IMG/VR virus record: IMGVR_UViG_3300032313_000397
Coordinates: 1 to 24,408 of that record
Reading direction: 5' to 3' (one strand)
Source: a virus
Length of the DNA stretch: 24,408 nt
In this document: one piece after another, positions 1 to 8,094 of the stretch
Numbering within the stretch: the stretch's first letter is position 1
How the letters are laid out: the number at the start of each line of letters is the position of its first letter
Made by a program: the position numbers and the translations under genes
The notes under the pieces: model-generated
Seen by the model: the letters and a program-made list of their open reading frames with translations, nothing else
Told to the model about the DNA's origin: nothing
Databases searched by the model: none

Positions 1-534
1 TTAAATCGTTTAATGAAAATTAGACAACTTATCGCTTATGAAAAAATACCATACACTTGTGAATTGATTGACAAATTTGTTGAACAAGGTAAAAAGGTAA
101 TTGTGTTTACCAACTTTACAATGTCATTAGATATGTTACATGACAAATATAAAAAAATATCAGTAACTCTTGATGGTCGTATGAATAAAGATAAACGACA
201 AGAAAACGTTGATAGATTTCAAACGGACGATAAAATAAAAGTCTTTATTGGTAATATTAAAGCTGCGGGTGTAGGAATTACCTTAACGGCAGCAGAAGTT
301 GTTATTATGAATGACTTATCTTTTGTACCGGCCGACCACGCTCAAGGTGAAGACCGAGCGTATAGATATGGACAAAAAAATAGTGTATTAGTTTATTACC
401 CCGTTTTTGAGAATACGGTTGAGAAAATTATCTATAATATATTACAGAAAAAGAAAGGGGTAATTGACCAAGTAATGGGTGACGGAGAATATTCCGAATC
501 GTTCAGTAAGGATTTACTTAAACAACTCTTTTAG
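1..534 (+). CDS. SNF2-family helicase, C-terminal part (partial at window edge)
   Basis: This is the C-terminal RecA-like lobe of a superfamily 2 SNF2-type DNA helicase or translocase. The frame is open from base 1, so the ATG at 13 is internal and the N-terminal lobe with Walker A and B lies outside the window. Visible motifs are the lobe-2 opening KVIVFTNFTMSLD (motif IV region), GNIKAAGVGITLTAA (motif V) and QGEDRAYRYGQ (motif VI, a variant of the SNF2 signature QAxDRxHRIGQ). Such proteins use ATP to move along or remodel duplex DNA. In phages they probably act in replication, recombination or displacement of bound proteins. The 3' end overlaps the convergent minus-strand gene by 21 bases. 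The SNF2 assignment is strong, but the exact phage role is unknown. Confidence 0.85.
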   Translation, partial: LNRLMKIRQLIAYEKIPYTCELIDKFVEQGKKVIVFTNFTMSLDMLHDKYKKISVTLDGRMNKDKRQENVDRFQTDDKIKVFIGNIKAAGVGITLTAAEVVIMNDLSFVPADHAQGEDRAYRYGQKNSVLVYYPVFENTVEKIIYNILQKKKGVIDQVMGDGEYSESFSKDLLKQLF

Positions 535-717
535 TTCTTCAATTTTGTCATCTAATAACTTTTCAAATTCAACATCCTCAACATCCGAAATGTTTACTAA
601 AATTTTATTAGGATTTAATGAGTGACTAATAAAATTTTTGTCACCATCCTTTTGATATGTAAATTCAAAATCATTAATTCCACACACTTCAAATAATTTA
701 TTTAATTTTTCGTTCAT
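514..717 (-). CDS. Small acidic protein of unknown function
   Basis: A 67-residue acidic protein that I do not recognise. It has a predicted beta-like middle and a charged helical C-terminus rich in Glu, Asp and Leu. It is translationally coupled to the 283-residue upstream gene: its start overlaps that gene's stop in the ATGA arrangement. The two therefore probably form one minus-strand transcript and may act together. Its 3' end runs 21 bases into the convergent helicase gene. No signal peptide or membrane segment is visible. It could be a small partner or modulator of the nuclease-like protein, but that rests only on position. Confidence 0.65.
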   Translation of the reverse strand: MNEKLNKLFEVCGINDFEFTYQKDGDKNFISHSLNPNKILVNISDVEDVEFEKLLDDKIEELKELFK

Positions 718-1565
718 TTTTGTTCTCTTTTGTATAATAATTCTTGAGGGAATAAAAACACAGGATTTCCATCTTGAATTGTTGAATTTATTTTTGTTAT
801 GTCGTTTTTAAACACATATACATGATTATCCCCCGAATTATAAAATACAAATGCACTTATGTCTTTATATTTTTCTAAAACCATACTTACATTAATATTA
901 TAATAATTATCAATCAAGGAACATCTTGAAACACCTTTAACTTGAACGGTACGTTTTTTTTCGTTGAATAGTAAAATACAATCAATCCCATCTAACATAT
1001 CATTAACATCTCCAGGTTTATCGTCATTAAATTCAATACCCGTTGCTTCAGGAATATATTTTTTATAATTTGTTGTGAAATGTTCAGTATGTGATTTACC
1101 CCTATTCCAAGTATTAATCATTAAAGAAATTAATTCATTATAAAAATCAGATTCCTCATCAAAAAGAATTTCACTAAATTGATTGGTATATCTTAACATT
1201 TTTTTTACAGGATTAAACGAATCTTTATGATCTAAATAAAAATTATCCTTAAATGTTATACTATCATTTATACCCCTATCAATTAATAATTGATTTATTT
1301 TATTTTTTAAATGTGTTAATCCTGTTCTATTTGTGTTTAATCGATTAAAATGTGACCAATATAAATTACCACTTTGGTCATAATCCATAACCCCCCAAAC
1401 CTCCCTACCGTTAATTTCACCTTTACCCCATCTACCTAAAGGACTCCATTTTTTAAATGCAATTTCCCCTAAGTCAACGATTATGGTCCTTTTTATTTCT
1501 TTCATTGAAAGAATTGTTGCAAAATCTTTAGTTTGTTCCTCCGTATAATATAGTTCTTTTACCAT
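714..1565 (-). CDS. Putative PD-(D/E)XK-type nuclease-like protein
   Basis: A 283-residue soluble protein without a recognised full-length family. The C-terminal half carries an order of residues typical of the restriction-endonuclease-like fold. There is a helix with a Glu near residue 144, then DVNDMLDGIDCILLF with an Asp at 195 at the start of a hydrophobic strand, then the strand RTVQVKG with Gln208-x-Lys210. The helix-D-QxK spacing is what the fold requires, so a DNA nuclease is plausible but unproven. The N-terminal half (residues 1-100) is basic and aromatic and could bind nucleic acid. The start ATG is at 1565; an alternative Met is residue 21. It is divergent from the neck gene at 1604 and coupled to the small downstream gene. 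Confidence 0.6.
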   Translation of the reverse strand: MVKELYYTEEQTKDFATILSMKEIKRTIIVDLGEIAFKKWSPLGRWGKGEINGREVWGVMDYDQSGNLYWSHFNRLNTNRTGLTHLKNKINQLLIDRGINDSITFKDNFYLDHKDSFNPVKKMLRYTNQFSEILFDEESDFYNELISLMINTWNRGKSHTEHFTTNYKKYIPEATGIEFNDDKPGDVNDMLDGIDCILLFNEKKRTVQVKGVSRCSLIDNYYNINVSMVLEKYKDISAFVFYNSGDNHVYVFKNDITKINSTIQDGNPVFLFPQELLYKREQK

Positions 1566-1569
1566 AATA

Positions 1570-1577
1570 CAAATATA
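1570..1577 (-). promoter_or_regulatory. Possible host-type -7 element for the minus-strand pair
   Basis: The minus strand reads TATATTTG four bases before the ATG at 1565. It matches the Bacteroidota -7 consensus TAnnTTTG. No convincing -33 TTTG element was seen upstream, and the short spacing would imply a nearly leaderless transcript, so this is weak. Confidence 0.25.
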
Positions 1578-1580
1578 AGA

Positions 1581-1588
1581 TATTTATA
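1581..1588 (+). promoter_or_regulatory. TATTTATA element before neck gene
   Basis: GATATTTATA spans 1579-1588, 15 bases before the ATG of the neck protein. It is one of nine copies or near-copies of the same element placed just before gene starts in this window, and is proposed as a late promoter. TATTTATA is the reverse complement of the T4 late promoter core TATAAATA. Confidence 0.45.
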
Positions 1589-1603
1589 AGAATATATAAA
1601 ATT

Positions 1604-2719
1604 ATGTCGACAATCATTTCAGAACAAGAAAAAGAAAAATTATATACCCAAGTATTCCATTTATTAGGTATGCCCGTTCGTGGTATTGAATTAACCCAAG
1701 AACAAATGGACACGTTTTTGGAGTTATCTCTATCTGAATATGAACAATATGTGAGTGATTGGTTAATTGAATCTCAATGGTCGGCATTGGCGGGACTTAA
1801 TTTAGATACACAATCCTTATCAAGAGCGTTTACAACAAGAAGTTTGGATTATGAAACCCAATATACCCACTCCTACTCTAAAATTGTAGGTTTACAGGCT
1901 GGTGGAGATAATGAACTTAAAAAAGATTTTATTGAATTAATTAATGGTGAACAAATATATGAAGTACCTGCTGGACGTGAAATTAATGAATTATTGTGGT
2001 TTACACGAGCAACTTTAACAGATACCATAGTTGACCCAATATCTGCGGGTTTTGGTGGATTAGGTGGTAATGGTTTTGGAGGTATGGGTGGATTTGCTCA
2101 AGTTGGGTCAACAGGGTCATATCTAATGACGCCAGGTTTTGATTTAATGCTTAGAATGGGTGATAGAAATATAAAGAATAGACTTATCGGAGGAGACTTA
2201 ACATATAAAATAACTGCGGGTCCTGAAGGTAAAAAGTTAATACATTTATTTAATGTTCCTGGCGGTAGGTTCGATTTTGGTTCTATAGCTAGAAAGAATT
2301 ATTATGTTTGGTATTGGTACTATGATACCATGGATAGAGATACCTGTTTAAAGAAAAACAAAGACGTTATTAAATTACCTTCAGATGTGATGACCGAAGA
2401 ATTAACATGGGATAGTTTAAATAAACCTTCTCAAAATTGGGTTAGAAAATATCTAATTGGTTATTCTAAAGAAGGTTTAGGTCGTATTTGGGGTAAGTTC
2501 TCAGGAGATTTACAAGTTCCTGATAGTACAATTAAATTAGATTACACTTCATTAATTACCGAGGGTAAAGATGAAAAATCTAAATTGGTGGAAGAACTAA
2601 TGGCTCGACTTGAAAGACTTCGTCCTGACAAAATTCTTGAAAGAAAAGCTGGCGAAGCTGAGAACCTAAATAAGTCACTCAAGTTCAGAGCAATGCCGGC
2701 CCCAATCAATATCATCTAA
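1604..2719 (+). CDS. 13: Neck protein, T4 gp13-like head-completion protein
   Basis: A 371-residue virion protein that best fits the gp13 neck protein family of T4-like phages, which completes the DNA-filled head and forms the collar to which the tail binds. The N-terminus (about 20-65) is a helical segment with ELTQEQMDTFLELSLSEYEQ, like the connector-type N-terminus of this family. The C-terminal part has QNWVRKYLIGYSKEGLGRIW followed by IKLD and a helix LVEELMARLERL. That is the family's trademark order of Trp-x-x-x-Tyr, Lys-Glu-x-Leu-Gly, short proline loop and final helix. A glycine-rich loop lies at about residues 145-170. It has its own TATTTATA element upstream and ends with a 4-base overlap against the convergent DNA polymerase gene. 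Family placement is from remembered sequence patterns, not a search. Confidence 0.6.
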   Translation: MSTIISEQEKEKLYTQVFHLLGMPVRGIELTQEQMDTFLELSLSEYEQYVSDWLIESQWSALAGLNLDTQSLSRAFTTRSLDYETQYTHSYSKIVGLQAGGDNELKKDFIELINGEQIYEVPAGREINELLWFTRATLTDTIVDPISAGFGGLGGNGFGGMGGFAQVGSTGSYLMTPGFDLMLRMGDRNIKNRLIGGDLTYKITAGPEGKKLIHLFNVPGGRFDFGSIARKNYYVWYWYYDTMDRDTCLKKNKDVIKLPSDVMTEELTWDSLNKPSQNWVRKYLIGYSKEGLGRIWGKFSGDLQVPDSTIKLDYTSLITEGKDEKSKLVEELMARLERLRPDKILERKAGEAENLNKSLKFRAMPAPINII

Positions 2720-5613
2720 ACTTCAGTTACGTGTAGTATTAAATCACCATTATCGTTACCGATAATTTCGTCTTCATTACTCACAGTAGACCCCACTTGG
2801 GACGCAACAACTTCTCTATTAAGATTTACCCAATATGGGTCAGCCAATTCTAAACTATTTTCCACATACATAAAGAATGGATCACGTCCAACCTTATTCC
2901 AAAAGACAACCTCACTATCTGACAAGGTCATAACCTCATCAAATTTATCTTGACCTGTTTCCTTTAATGGAAATCCATTCACCAATTCACACTGTGTTTT
3001 AGTAAAATATTGTCTTTCTTCAGGACTTTCAACTAATATATCTTCTCTTATTGATGGATTAAAAACAACTAATAATGGTTCAACTCTTTTATTAAAATTA
3101 TTTAAATAACGAGGTACATTATAATCACCAGTTAAATTTGGATTATTTAGAATTTCCTTTTCATCAATCATATAACAGTTAACCTCAATAAAATTTTCAG
3201 GCATTAACACACCAAATTTAGCCATATAATCTTCATTCTGTTTTTTAGTTGGTTTGGTAATTTTTTGAACATCACCAGAAGATTTCTTACTTCCATTATT
3301 AACATAATAAATTGTGTCACCTAATCCTGCGGGATAGTCACTATTCATTATCAATTCCATATGTGCTTGACGTGACATTAAAGAACCTGACTTGGTAACT
3401 TTTTGAACATGTTTCTTATAATCTTTAATTGATTGTTTCACACGTGCTTTGTTTGCAATCTTAGATAATGGAATTTCTTTATTATAAATTTTATTTACAT
3501 ATTCATAATACAATTCAACAAAAGATAATCCGTCACCATTTAATAAAAACTTTAAACCCTCATCTAAAAATTCAGTAACATATGTCTGCATCTTTTTAGA
3601 CTTAATAGTATTACCCGTTAGTTTTATTTTTTCTTTACCTTTCTTTACTAACTTAATGATATAATTTTTACGTGAAATATTAATACACGCGGGTGCGGTA
3701 TAATCAATATCAAGACCCATTTCATTTCTCATGAAGATATCATTAAATTCTGCGGTGTCCGCTTCAATCCCACGATATTCTTTACCTTCAATAACCAATT
3801 CATTTAATCCTTTACCAATATAAACAGTATCCTTAGCGGTCTCAGGTGTTTCAAAGTTTACACCATCCGTATCCATTACAAGAGGTTTATAACCTTTCTT
3901 CATGTAAAACATAATCATCATACGTAAACACTGACGACCAATACAGGTAATGGTTTCACCTGAATCCATTTCACCCCAAGGAAATACGTGTGGAGCGGAT
4001 AAACTACCGAAGTATGCGTTAATAAAAATCTTAATTGGTAATTGTTTACGGTCATACATCTCCGATTGTACAGGGTCAGTATCTTTTAATTCACCGGCAA
4101 GTTGTTTGTACTTAATACGAATGTTACGGAAATATTTTAACATTGATTTTTGTACACCCATAACATCACACTCAGGAAATATATCATAAACAAGTTGAAT
4201 TGATGGATAAAGTGATGAGTAGTCAAACTTAACAATGTTCTTAGAGTAACCAACATTTAATAATCTTGATAGTCCACCTGTGAATGCACGTTTTTCATCT
4301 TTTGCTGGAATTGCTAAACCATTTTCATATGACCATGCTAACATTATAATTTTCCATAAAGTGGCAGTACCCATTGTGGCAACTCTTTCATAAGTTGTTG
4401 GTACCAATTTAGAAATCAAAAATGTAGATTGACTAAACGAATCGTCAACAACCATAGTTTCAAACAAGTCATCATCAAGATATTGTTCTACAATTTTTCT
4501 ACCTGGCCATATCTCAAACTTACCAGGGAACCTATCTAATAAATTTTCTGTACCGGGTTCTCCAATTTTCTTATAACCACCTGTCTTTGGATTCACATAA
4601 TAACTTTCGTTATCCAAATAAATTTTTGATATTTGATTACCTTCAACGTATACACGATTCTCTTTCTCTTTCTCCAAATATTTGGTAATATATTTCAAAC
4701 CCCAAGATTTAATCTCAGAATTAATTGCTTGTGCTCTACGAACAGAATGTGCAATATCAATAATATTAAATCCCCAAATTACATGTTGTGTGTAATCTTC
4801 AATTTCATTTGCAAGTTTTAAAACCCCCTTCTTTTCTTTCATCCCCGTGCCTGTTAATATTTGTGTTAAAGCATTTACGTCAACACCTAATATTTGTGCA
4901 CGTTTTAATATAAACGGCCAGTCAAAGAATGCGGAGTTATATCCAGCAACAATAGTTGGTTTTAAATCACTAATATATTTAAAAAATCTTTCAATACATT
5001 TCTTTTCACCATCTTCACCAAATGCACTAATAGTTTCATTTAAACCACGATTATCTTTAACCCCAATTAAAATGATATGACAAGTTTCAGGGTCAAGACC
5101 TGTGGTCTCAATATCAAATACAAATCGATTAACTCCACCGTAATCGTCAATCCCTTTGAATAATCTTTTTTTTGTTTGAACAAGATATTGTTCAACGGGT
5201 GATAGAATTGTAAAATGTTTTCTAACATCTTCACCCCAAGGGTCAAGTCCACCTGTCTTAAAGAAGTTTATTAAGTCGGTATAACTTTTAATACTCTTTA
5301 CTAAAAACTTCATTCCCAACTCAAGTCGTTCATTTCCTTGGGTTTCAAGTTTATCGATGATAATACCATACTTACCCATCATCTTTTTTTGTGTGGCCTT
5401 GGAATTACCGTAGAAATTTAAATTACTTAAATCTCCAACCCACAAAAACGGAACAAATGAGTCTGTTTTTACGATTTTACCCTTAATTGGGTCTTGTATA
5501 ATTTTGGATATTGAATTTGTGGGGTAGTCATATTCGACACCTACGATGTATTTCTCATCGTCACCCCCGTTAAGAAAGTTTTCAATAACTTCCTGAGAGA
5601 TAACCTCTTTCAT
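2716..5613 (-). CDS. 43: DNA polymerase, family B (T4 gp43-like)
   Basis: The 965-residue replicative polymerase, with 3'-5' proofreading and DNA synthesis in one chain. Exonuclease motifs are intact: Exo I VFDIETTGLD (Asp167, Glu169), Exo II YNSAFFDW (Asn226, Asp231) and Exo III Tyr378-x3-Asp382. Polymerase motifs follow: motif A KFDYSSLYPSI (Asp464), motif B K-x3-N-A-Y-x-G (Lys528 to Gly536) and motif C VMDTDGVNF (Asp581, Asp583). Motif C has Gly where most family B enzymes have Ser in DTDS. The length is slightly above that of T4 gp43 (898). The ATG at 5613 is preceded by an A-rich leader without a Shine-Dalgarno sequence. No TATTTATA element is present upstream; a palindrome at 5646-5660 lies there instead, suggesting separate, earlier control. 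Confidence 0.95.
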   Translation of the reverse strand: MKEVISQEVIENFLNGGDDEKYIVGVEYDYPTNSISKIIQDPIKGKIVKTDSFVPFLWVGDLSNLNFYGNSKATQKKMMGKYGIIIDKLETQGNERLELGMKFLVKSIKSYTDLINFFKTGGLDPWGEDVRKHFTILSPVEQYLVQTKKRLFKGIDDYGGVNRFVFDIETTGLDPETCHIILIGVKDNRGLNETISAFGEDGEKKCIERFFKYISDLKPTIVAGYNSAFFDWPFILKRAQILGVDVNALTQILTGTGMKEKKGVLKLANEIEDYTQHVIWGFNIIDIAHSVRRAQAINSEIKSWGLKYITKYLEKEKENRVYVEGNQISKIYLDNESYYVNPKTGGYKKIGEPGTENLLDRFPGKFEIWPGRKIVEQYLDDDLFETMVVDDSFSQSTFLISKLVPTTYERVATMGTATLWKIIMLAWSYENGLAIPAKDEKRAFTGGLSRLLNVGYSKNIVKFDYSSLYPSIQLVYDIFPECDVMGVQKSMLKYFRNIRIKYKQLAGELKDTDPVQSEMYDRKQLPIKIFINAYFGSLSAPHVFPWGEMDSGETITCIGRQCLRMMIMFYMKKGYKPLVMDTDGVNFETPETAKDTVYIGKGLNELVIEGKEYRGIEADTAEFNDIFMRNEMGLDIDYTAPACINISRKNYIIKLVKKGKEKIKLTGNTIKSKKMQTYVTEFLDEGLKFLLNGDGLSFVELYYEYVNKIYNKEIPLSKIANKARVKQSIKDYKKHVQKVTKSGSLMSRQAHMELIMNSDYPAGLGDTIYYVNNGSKKSSGDVQKITKPTKKQNEDYMAKFGVLMPENFIEVNCYMIDEKEILNNPNLTGDYNVPRYLNNFNKRVEPLLVVFNPSIREDILVESPEERQYFTKTQCELVNGFPLKETGQDKFDEVMTLSDSEVVFWNKVGRDPFFMYVENSLELADPYWVNLNREVVASQVGSTVSNEDEIIGNDNGDLILHVTEV

Positions 5614-5645
5614 CTTATAATTTTTTTAAATGTGACGTATTAGCT

Positions 5646-5660
5646 TGTGATTAAATCACA
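5646..5660. promoter_or_regulatory. Palindromic candidate operator upstream of DNA polymerase
   Basis: TGTGATT-A-AATCACA is a perfect 7-base inverted repeat around one base, centred about 40 bases upstream of the polymerase ATG. The short arms and minimal spacer argue against a terminator hairpin and for a dimeric repressor or activator site. It resembles a CRP-type site but has one base less between the half-sites. No regulator gene is adjacent. Confidence 0.4.
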
Positions 5661-5713
5661 GTTTGCCTTGTTTACATTAATAAGTATAAGAAAAAAAATC
5701 GGTAATAAAAAAG

Positions 5714-6082
5714 TTATGAGATATTAATGAATAATTTCTCCTTAACGGGTAAAATTAACTTAGTTGTGTTATTTCCTAACCCGTCATCAAATTGTACGGT
5801 TATTTTACCTTCAAATTTACCCACCTCAGATGTTTGACTTTCTGTGAATCGATATGTGATGTAATATTCGTCTGTTGTTTGATTATATAACTTTGTTCTT
5901 GTTGTTAATAAACAAGGTTGATTTAAAATAACTGGTAGGTCTGTTTTTGTATCATACATATCAAATGTAATTGTTGCATTTTCCAATAAATCGTTAAATG
6001 ATGATTTATCGTTTTTACCGTCATCAATCATCCTCATTTTTAATATTGGGTCAGATGCCCCTTGTCTTATAAAGAATTCCAT
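5714..6082 (-). CDS. Small beta-rich protein, BppU/Ig-like baseplate or fibre accessory
   Basis: A 122-residue beta-strand-rich protein. The pattern matches the N-terminal Ig-like domain of phage baseplate upper proteins (BppU type). It has an opening strand with a DPILKMRMID segment, then a helix-turn into ATITFDMYD, a long YYITYRF strand, GKFEGKITVQFDDG and a final strand. In that family the domain anchors receptor-binding proteins to the baseplate or forms part of a fibre. It lies directly downstream of the adhesin gene on the same strand, separated by 15 bases that hold a TATTTATA element, so a role in attaching or assembling that adhesin is reasonable. The family link is from pattern only and could be chance among beta-rich folds. 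Confidence 0.5.
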   Translation of the reverse strand: MEFFIRQGASDPILKMRMIDDGKNDKSSFNDLLENATITFDMYDTKTDLPVILNQPCLLTTRTKLYNQTTDEYYITYRFTESQTSEVGKFEGKITVQFDDGLGNNTTKLILPVKEKLFINIS

Positions 6083-6086
6083 ATGT

Positions 6087-6094
6087 TATAAATA
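6087..6094 (-). promoter_or_regulatory. TATTTATA element before the BppU-like gene
   Basis: On the minus strand AATATTTATA ends four bases before the ATG at 6082. It is the same element and nearly the same spacing as before the adhesin (5 bases) and the ParB-like gene (4 bases). Confidence 0.45.
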
Positions 6095-6097
6095 TTT

Positions 6098-8041
6098 TTA
6101 ATTAAGGTTTAATTTCACATAATCAACCCACGGTCCGTGATTACCATTCCAAAATCCAGCATCTAAACCCGTTATTTGAACCTCAACTGATGTTATTGTA
6201 TCAAATGTTGCAGGTATTTCACTTCTATTTAAAGTTAATGTTATGTCTGTGTAATTTAAAGGGGCAATACTTGAACCTGTTGTTTTTGTTGCAATTGTTG
6301 TTCCACCGGAGTTTTTAAATAATAATGTAAAATTATATGTATCATTATTATTAGGTCCATTTTCTTCTCTTTTAATATTAAGAATACCCTCAAATGAATT
6401 GGAGGATGAAATATAACTACTCACATTAACAGATTGACTAACTGTTCTACTTACATATGTAAAGTATAGGACCCCATTTAAAACTGCAGCTTGATTTGAT
6501 AAAGTGAAAGACCATGTTCCAAATCCACCACTTGCTGACCATCCCGTTGTTCCCGAATCAAAATCAGAATTTGTTAATAATTGTGTTACCACTAAACTTG
6601 TTGGAGTTATACTTGGTGTTGGTGTGTTTGTTGGTGTTTCAGATGGTGTTACTGTATTAGTTGGTGTAATCGATGGAGTTACAGTTACTGTTGGTGTAGG
6701 TGTCGGTGTTTCACTTGATGTAACGGTAGGTGTTGGCGTTGATGTCTCTGTATTAGTTGGTGTAACAGTTTCGGTAGGTGTAATAGTTGGAGTTACACTT
6801 GATGTTGGTGTTACCGTATTTGTAGGTGTTACGGTATAAGTTGGGGTCACACTTGGTGTTGGTGTAACTGTACGAGTTGGAGTAACGGATGATGTTACGG
6901 TAAGTGTTGGTGTAACACTTGGTGTTATAGTTTGAGTTGGTGTTGGAGTTGGCGTTATTAAACCAATAATAGTGTCAACACAATCATCCGCACATTCATT
7001 TATTGAATAATTTGGTTTAATTGATGTTAAATAATGATGATTAACATGAATGAAATCTAAAGGTTCCTCAAAATACTTTACTTGTTTAATTTCAAAAAGA
7101 GTTGTTCCCGTGTGTATTGTATTATACGCGGTTGTACCTCCACCCCATTTTTGAATTATGTCATTTTCAGATTTCCTAAGAGATGGAATTACCTCTTCCC
7201 AATCATCTAATTTATAAATTCTTTTACCGTTTAGATATATTTTTAAGACACCTAACCTTTTTTGTCTTTCATTAAACCATTTTTTATTTAAAACCTCAAT
7301 AAACTCAGTTGTTCCTGTTGCGCCCGTAACCCAATCGGTGTAATTGTTAATAATCGTATATCCTGTGGCGATTTGTGTGGTTGTAGAACCCGTATTACCG
7401 GTAGAACTAATTGAGTATGGTCCACGAATTAAATCGTTCCATCCACCCTCATTTTCAATATCACAATCTTGGTAATGTTTATATCTATCAAAAGTTATTG
7501 TTACGTTAAAATCAGATGACGTACCTCCTGAACATAAAACAGGTGTTTGTCCTGATGAGATGTAATATGATTCGGTATATCCTGACGTTGCATCACAATT
7601 ACCTGAATATCTGTAGGAATCCCATTTAATTCTACCATCATTGGTAAATTTAAAAGAAAGATTATTATCTGCGTAATATGATTGATTGGTTTCCCCACTA
7701 ATCCCCCAATAATAAAAAGTCGTTCCACCAGACCATCCAATATTGTTTCTATCAAAAACAAAATCTAATGTCCAACCCTTTTCAGTTCTTCTTTTAATTG
7801 TGAAATCACAAGTATGTCCCGTGTATAACTCATTGATTGGTAACACCCAAGGGGTTGTAAACCCTGAATAGCAAGAAGAGTCAATCGTTAGTCCTGTATA
7901 GGTGATTTCGTTTGTTAAATCCAACACATCGGTATTATAATCTACGGTCGTTTTCCCAAGTTCAAAATCATATAATTCGGACGAATCTAATTTCAAATTA
8001 AATTTAGACCCGTAAAAGTTTAAAATATTCTGTCTATTCAT
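6098..8041 (-). CDS. Large adhesin / tail fibre with lectin-like domain, Thr-Pro stalk and C-terminal carbohydrate-binding-like domain
   Basis: A 647-residue probable receptor-binding protein. Residues about 75-305 look like a concanavalin-A/LamG-type jelly roll: GWTLDFVFDR, a TTFYYWGI strand, LSFKFTNDGRIKW and the closing LKIYLNGKRIYKLDDWEEV. Residues about 363-481 are a low-complexity stalk of Thr-Pro, Ser and Val repeats. Residues about 487-647 begin LLTNSDFDSGTTGW, typical of the first strand of CBM-like jelly rolls, and end WVDYVKLNLN. The start at 8041 is preferred over the in-frame ATG at 8062. The seven codons between them are made of the TATTTATA element, which sits five bases before the 8041 ATG exactly as at other genes. 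Cell-surface glycan binding is inferred. Confidence 0.75.
   Translation of the reverse strand: MNRQNILNFYGSKFNLKLDSSELYDFELGKTTVDYNTDVLDLTNEITYTGLTIDSSCYSGFTTPWVLPINELYTGHTCDFTIKRRTEKGWTLDFVFDRNNIGWSGGTTFYYWGISGETNQSYYADNNLSFKFTNDGRIKWDSYRYSGNCDATSGYTESYYISSGQTPVLCSGGTSSDFNVTITFDRYKHYQDCDIENEGGWNDLIRGPYSISSTGNTGSTTTQIATGYTIINNYTDWVTGATGTTEFIEVLNKKWFNERQKRLGVLKIYLNGKRIYKLDDWEEVIPSLRKSENDIIQKWGGGTTAYNTIHTGTTLFEIKQVKYFEEPLDFIHVNHHYLTSIKPNYSINECADDCVDTIIGLITPTPTPTQTITPSVTPTLTVTSSVTPTRTVTPTPSVTPTYTVTPTNTVTPTSSVTPTITPTETVTPTNTETSTPTPTVTSSETPTPTPTVTVTPSITPTNTVTPSETPTNTPTPSITPTSLVVTQLLTNSDFDSGTTGWSASGGFGTWSFTLSNQAAVLNGVLYFTYVSRTVSQSVNVSSYISSSNSFEGILNIKREENGPNNNDTYNFTLLFKNSGGTTIATKTTGSSIAPLNYTDITLTLNRSEIPATFDTITSVEVQITGLDAGFWNGNHGPWVDYVKLNLN
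6599..6955 (-). repeat. Thr-Pro coding repeat tract (adhesin stalk)
   Basis: About 360 bases of degenerate short repeats that encode TPT, VTPT, ITPT and ETPT units. The plus strand shows recurring GTTGGTGT and GGTGTTAC words. Unit number could change by slippage or recombination, altering stalk length. A long open frame exists on the opposite strand here only because the repeat is periodic; it is not a gene. Confidence 0.85.
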
Positions 8042-8046
8042 TATTA

Positions 8047-8054
8047 TATAAATA
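8047..8054 (-). promoter_or_regulatory. TATTTATA element before the adhesin
   Basis: On the minus strand GATATTTATA ends five bases before the ATG at 8041. It falls within the frame of the longer start at 8062 and is the main reason to prefer the shorter start. Confidence 0.45.
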
Positions 8055-8071
8055 TCTTTCATAACATTTGA

Positions 8072-8079
8072 TATTTATA
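8072..8079 (+). promoter_or_regulatory. TATTTATA element before the 263-residue gene
   Basis: GATATTTATA spans 8070-8079, 15 bases before the ATG at 8095, the same spacing as before the neck gene. With the copy at 8047-8054 it makes a compact divergent pair. Confidence 0.45.
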
Positions 8080-8094
8080 TAAAAGTCCAAATAG

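Noticed and set aside
1528-1713. Minus-strand frame across the divergent gap at 1566-1603
   Set aside because: It runs antisense into the well-supported neck gene and overlaps the start of the 283-residue gene. Its composition is not protein-like.
6504-6839. Plus-strand open frame of 111 codons rich in Val and Gly
   Set aside because: It is the antisense of the Thr-Pro repeat tract. Its periodic sequence and lack of stops follow from the repeat, and no start context supports it.
6599-6955. Possible CRISPR or diversity-generating repeat
   Set aside because: The short repeats are degenerate, have no spacers, and encode a continuous Thr-Pro stalk. No reverse transcriptase or template repeat was seen.
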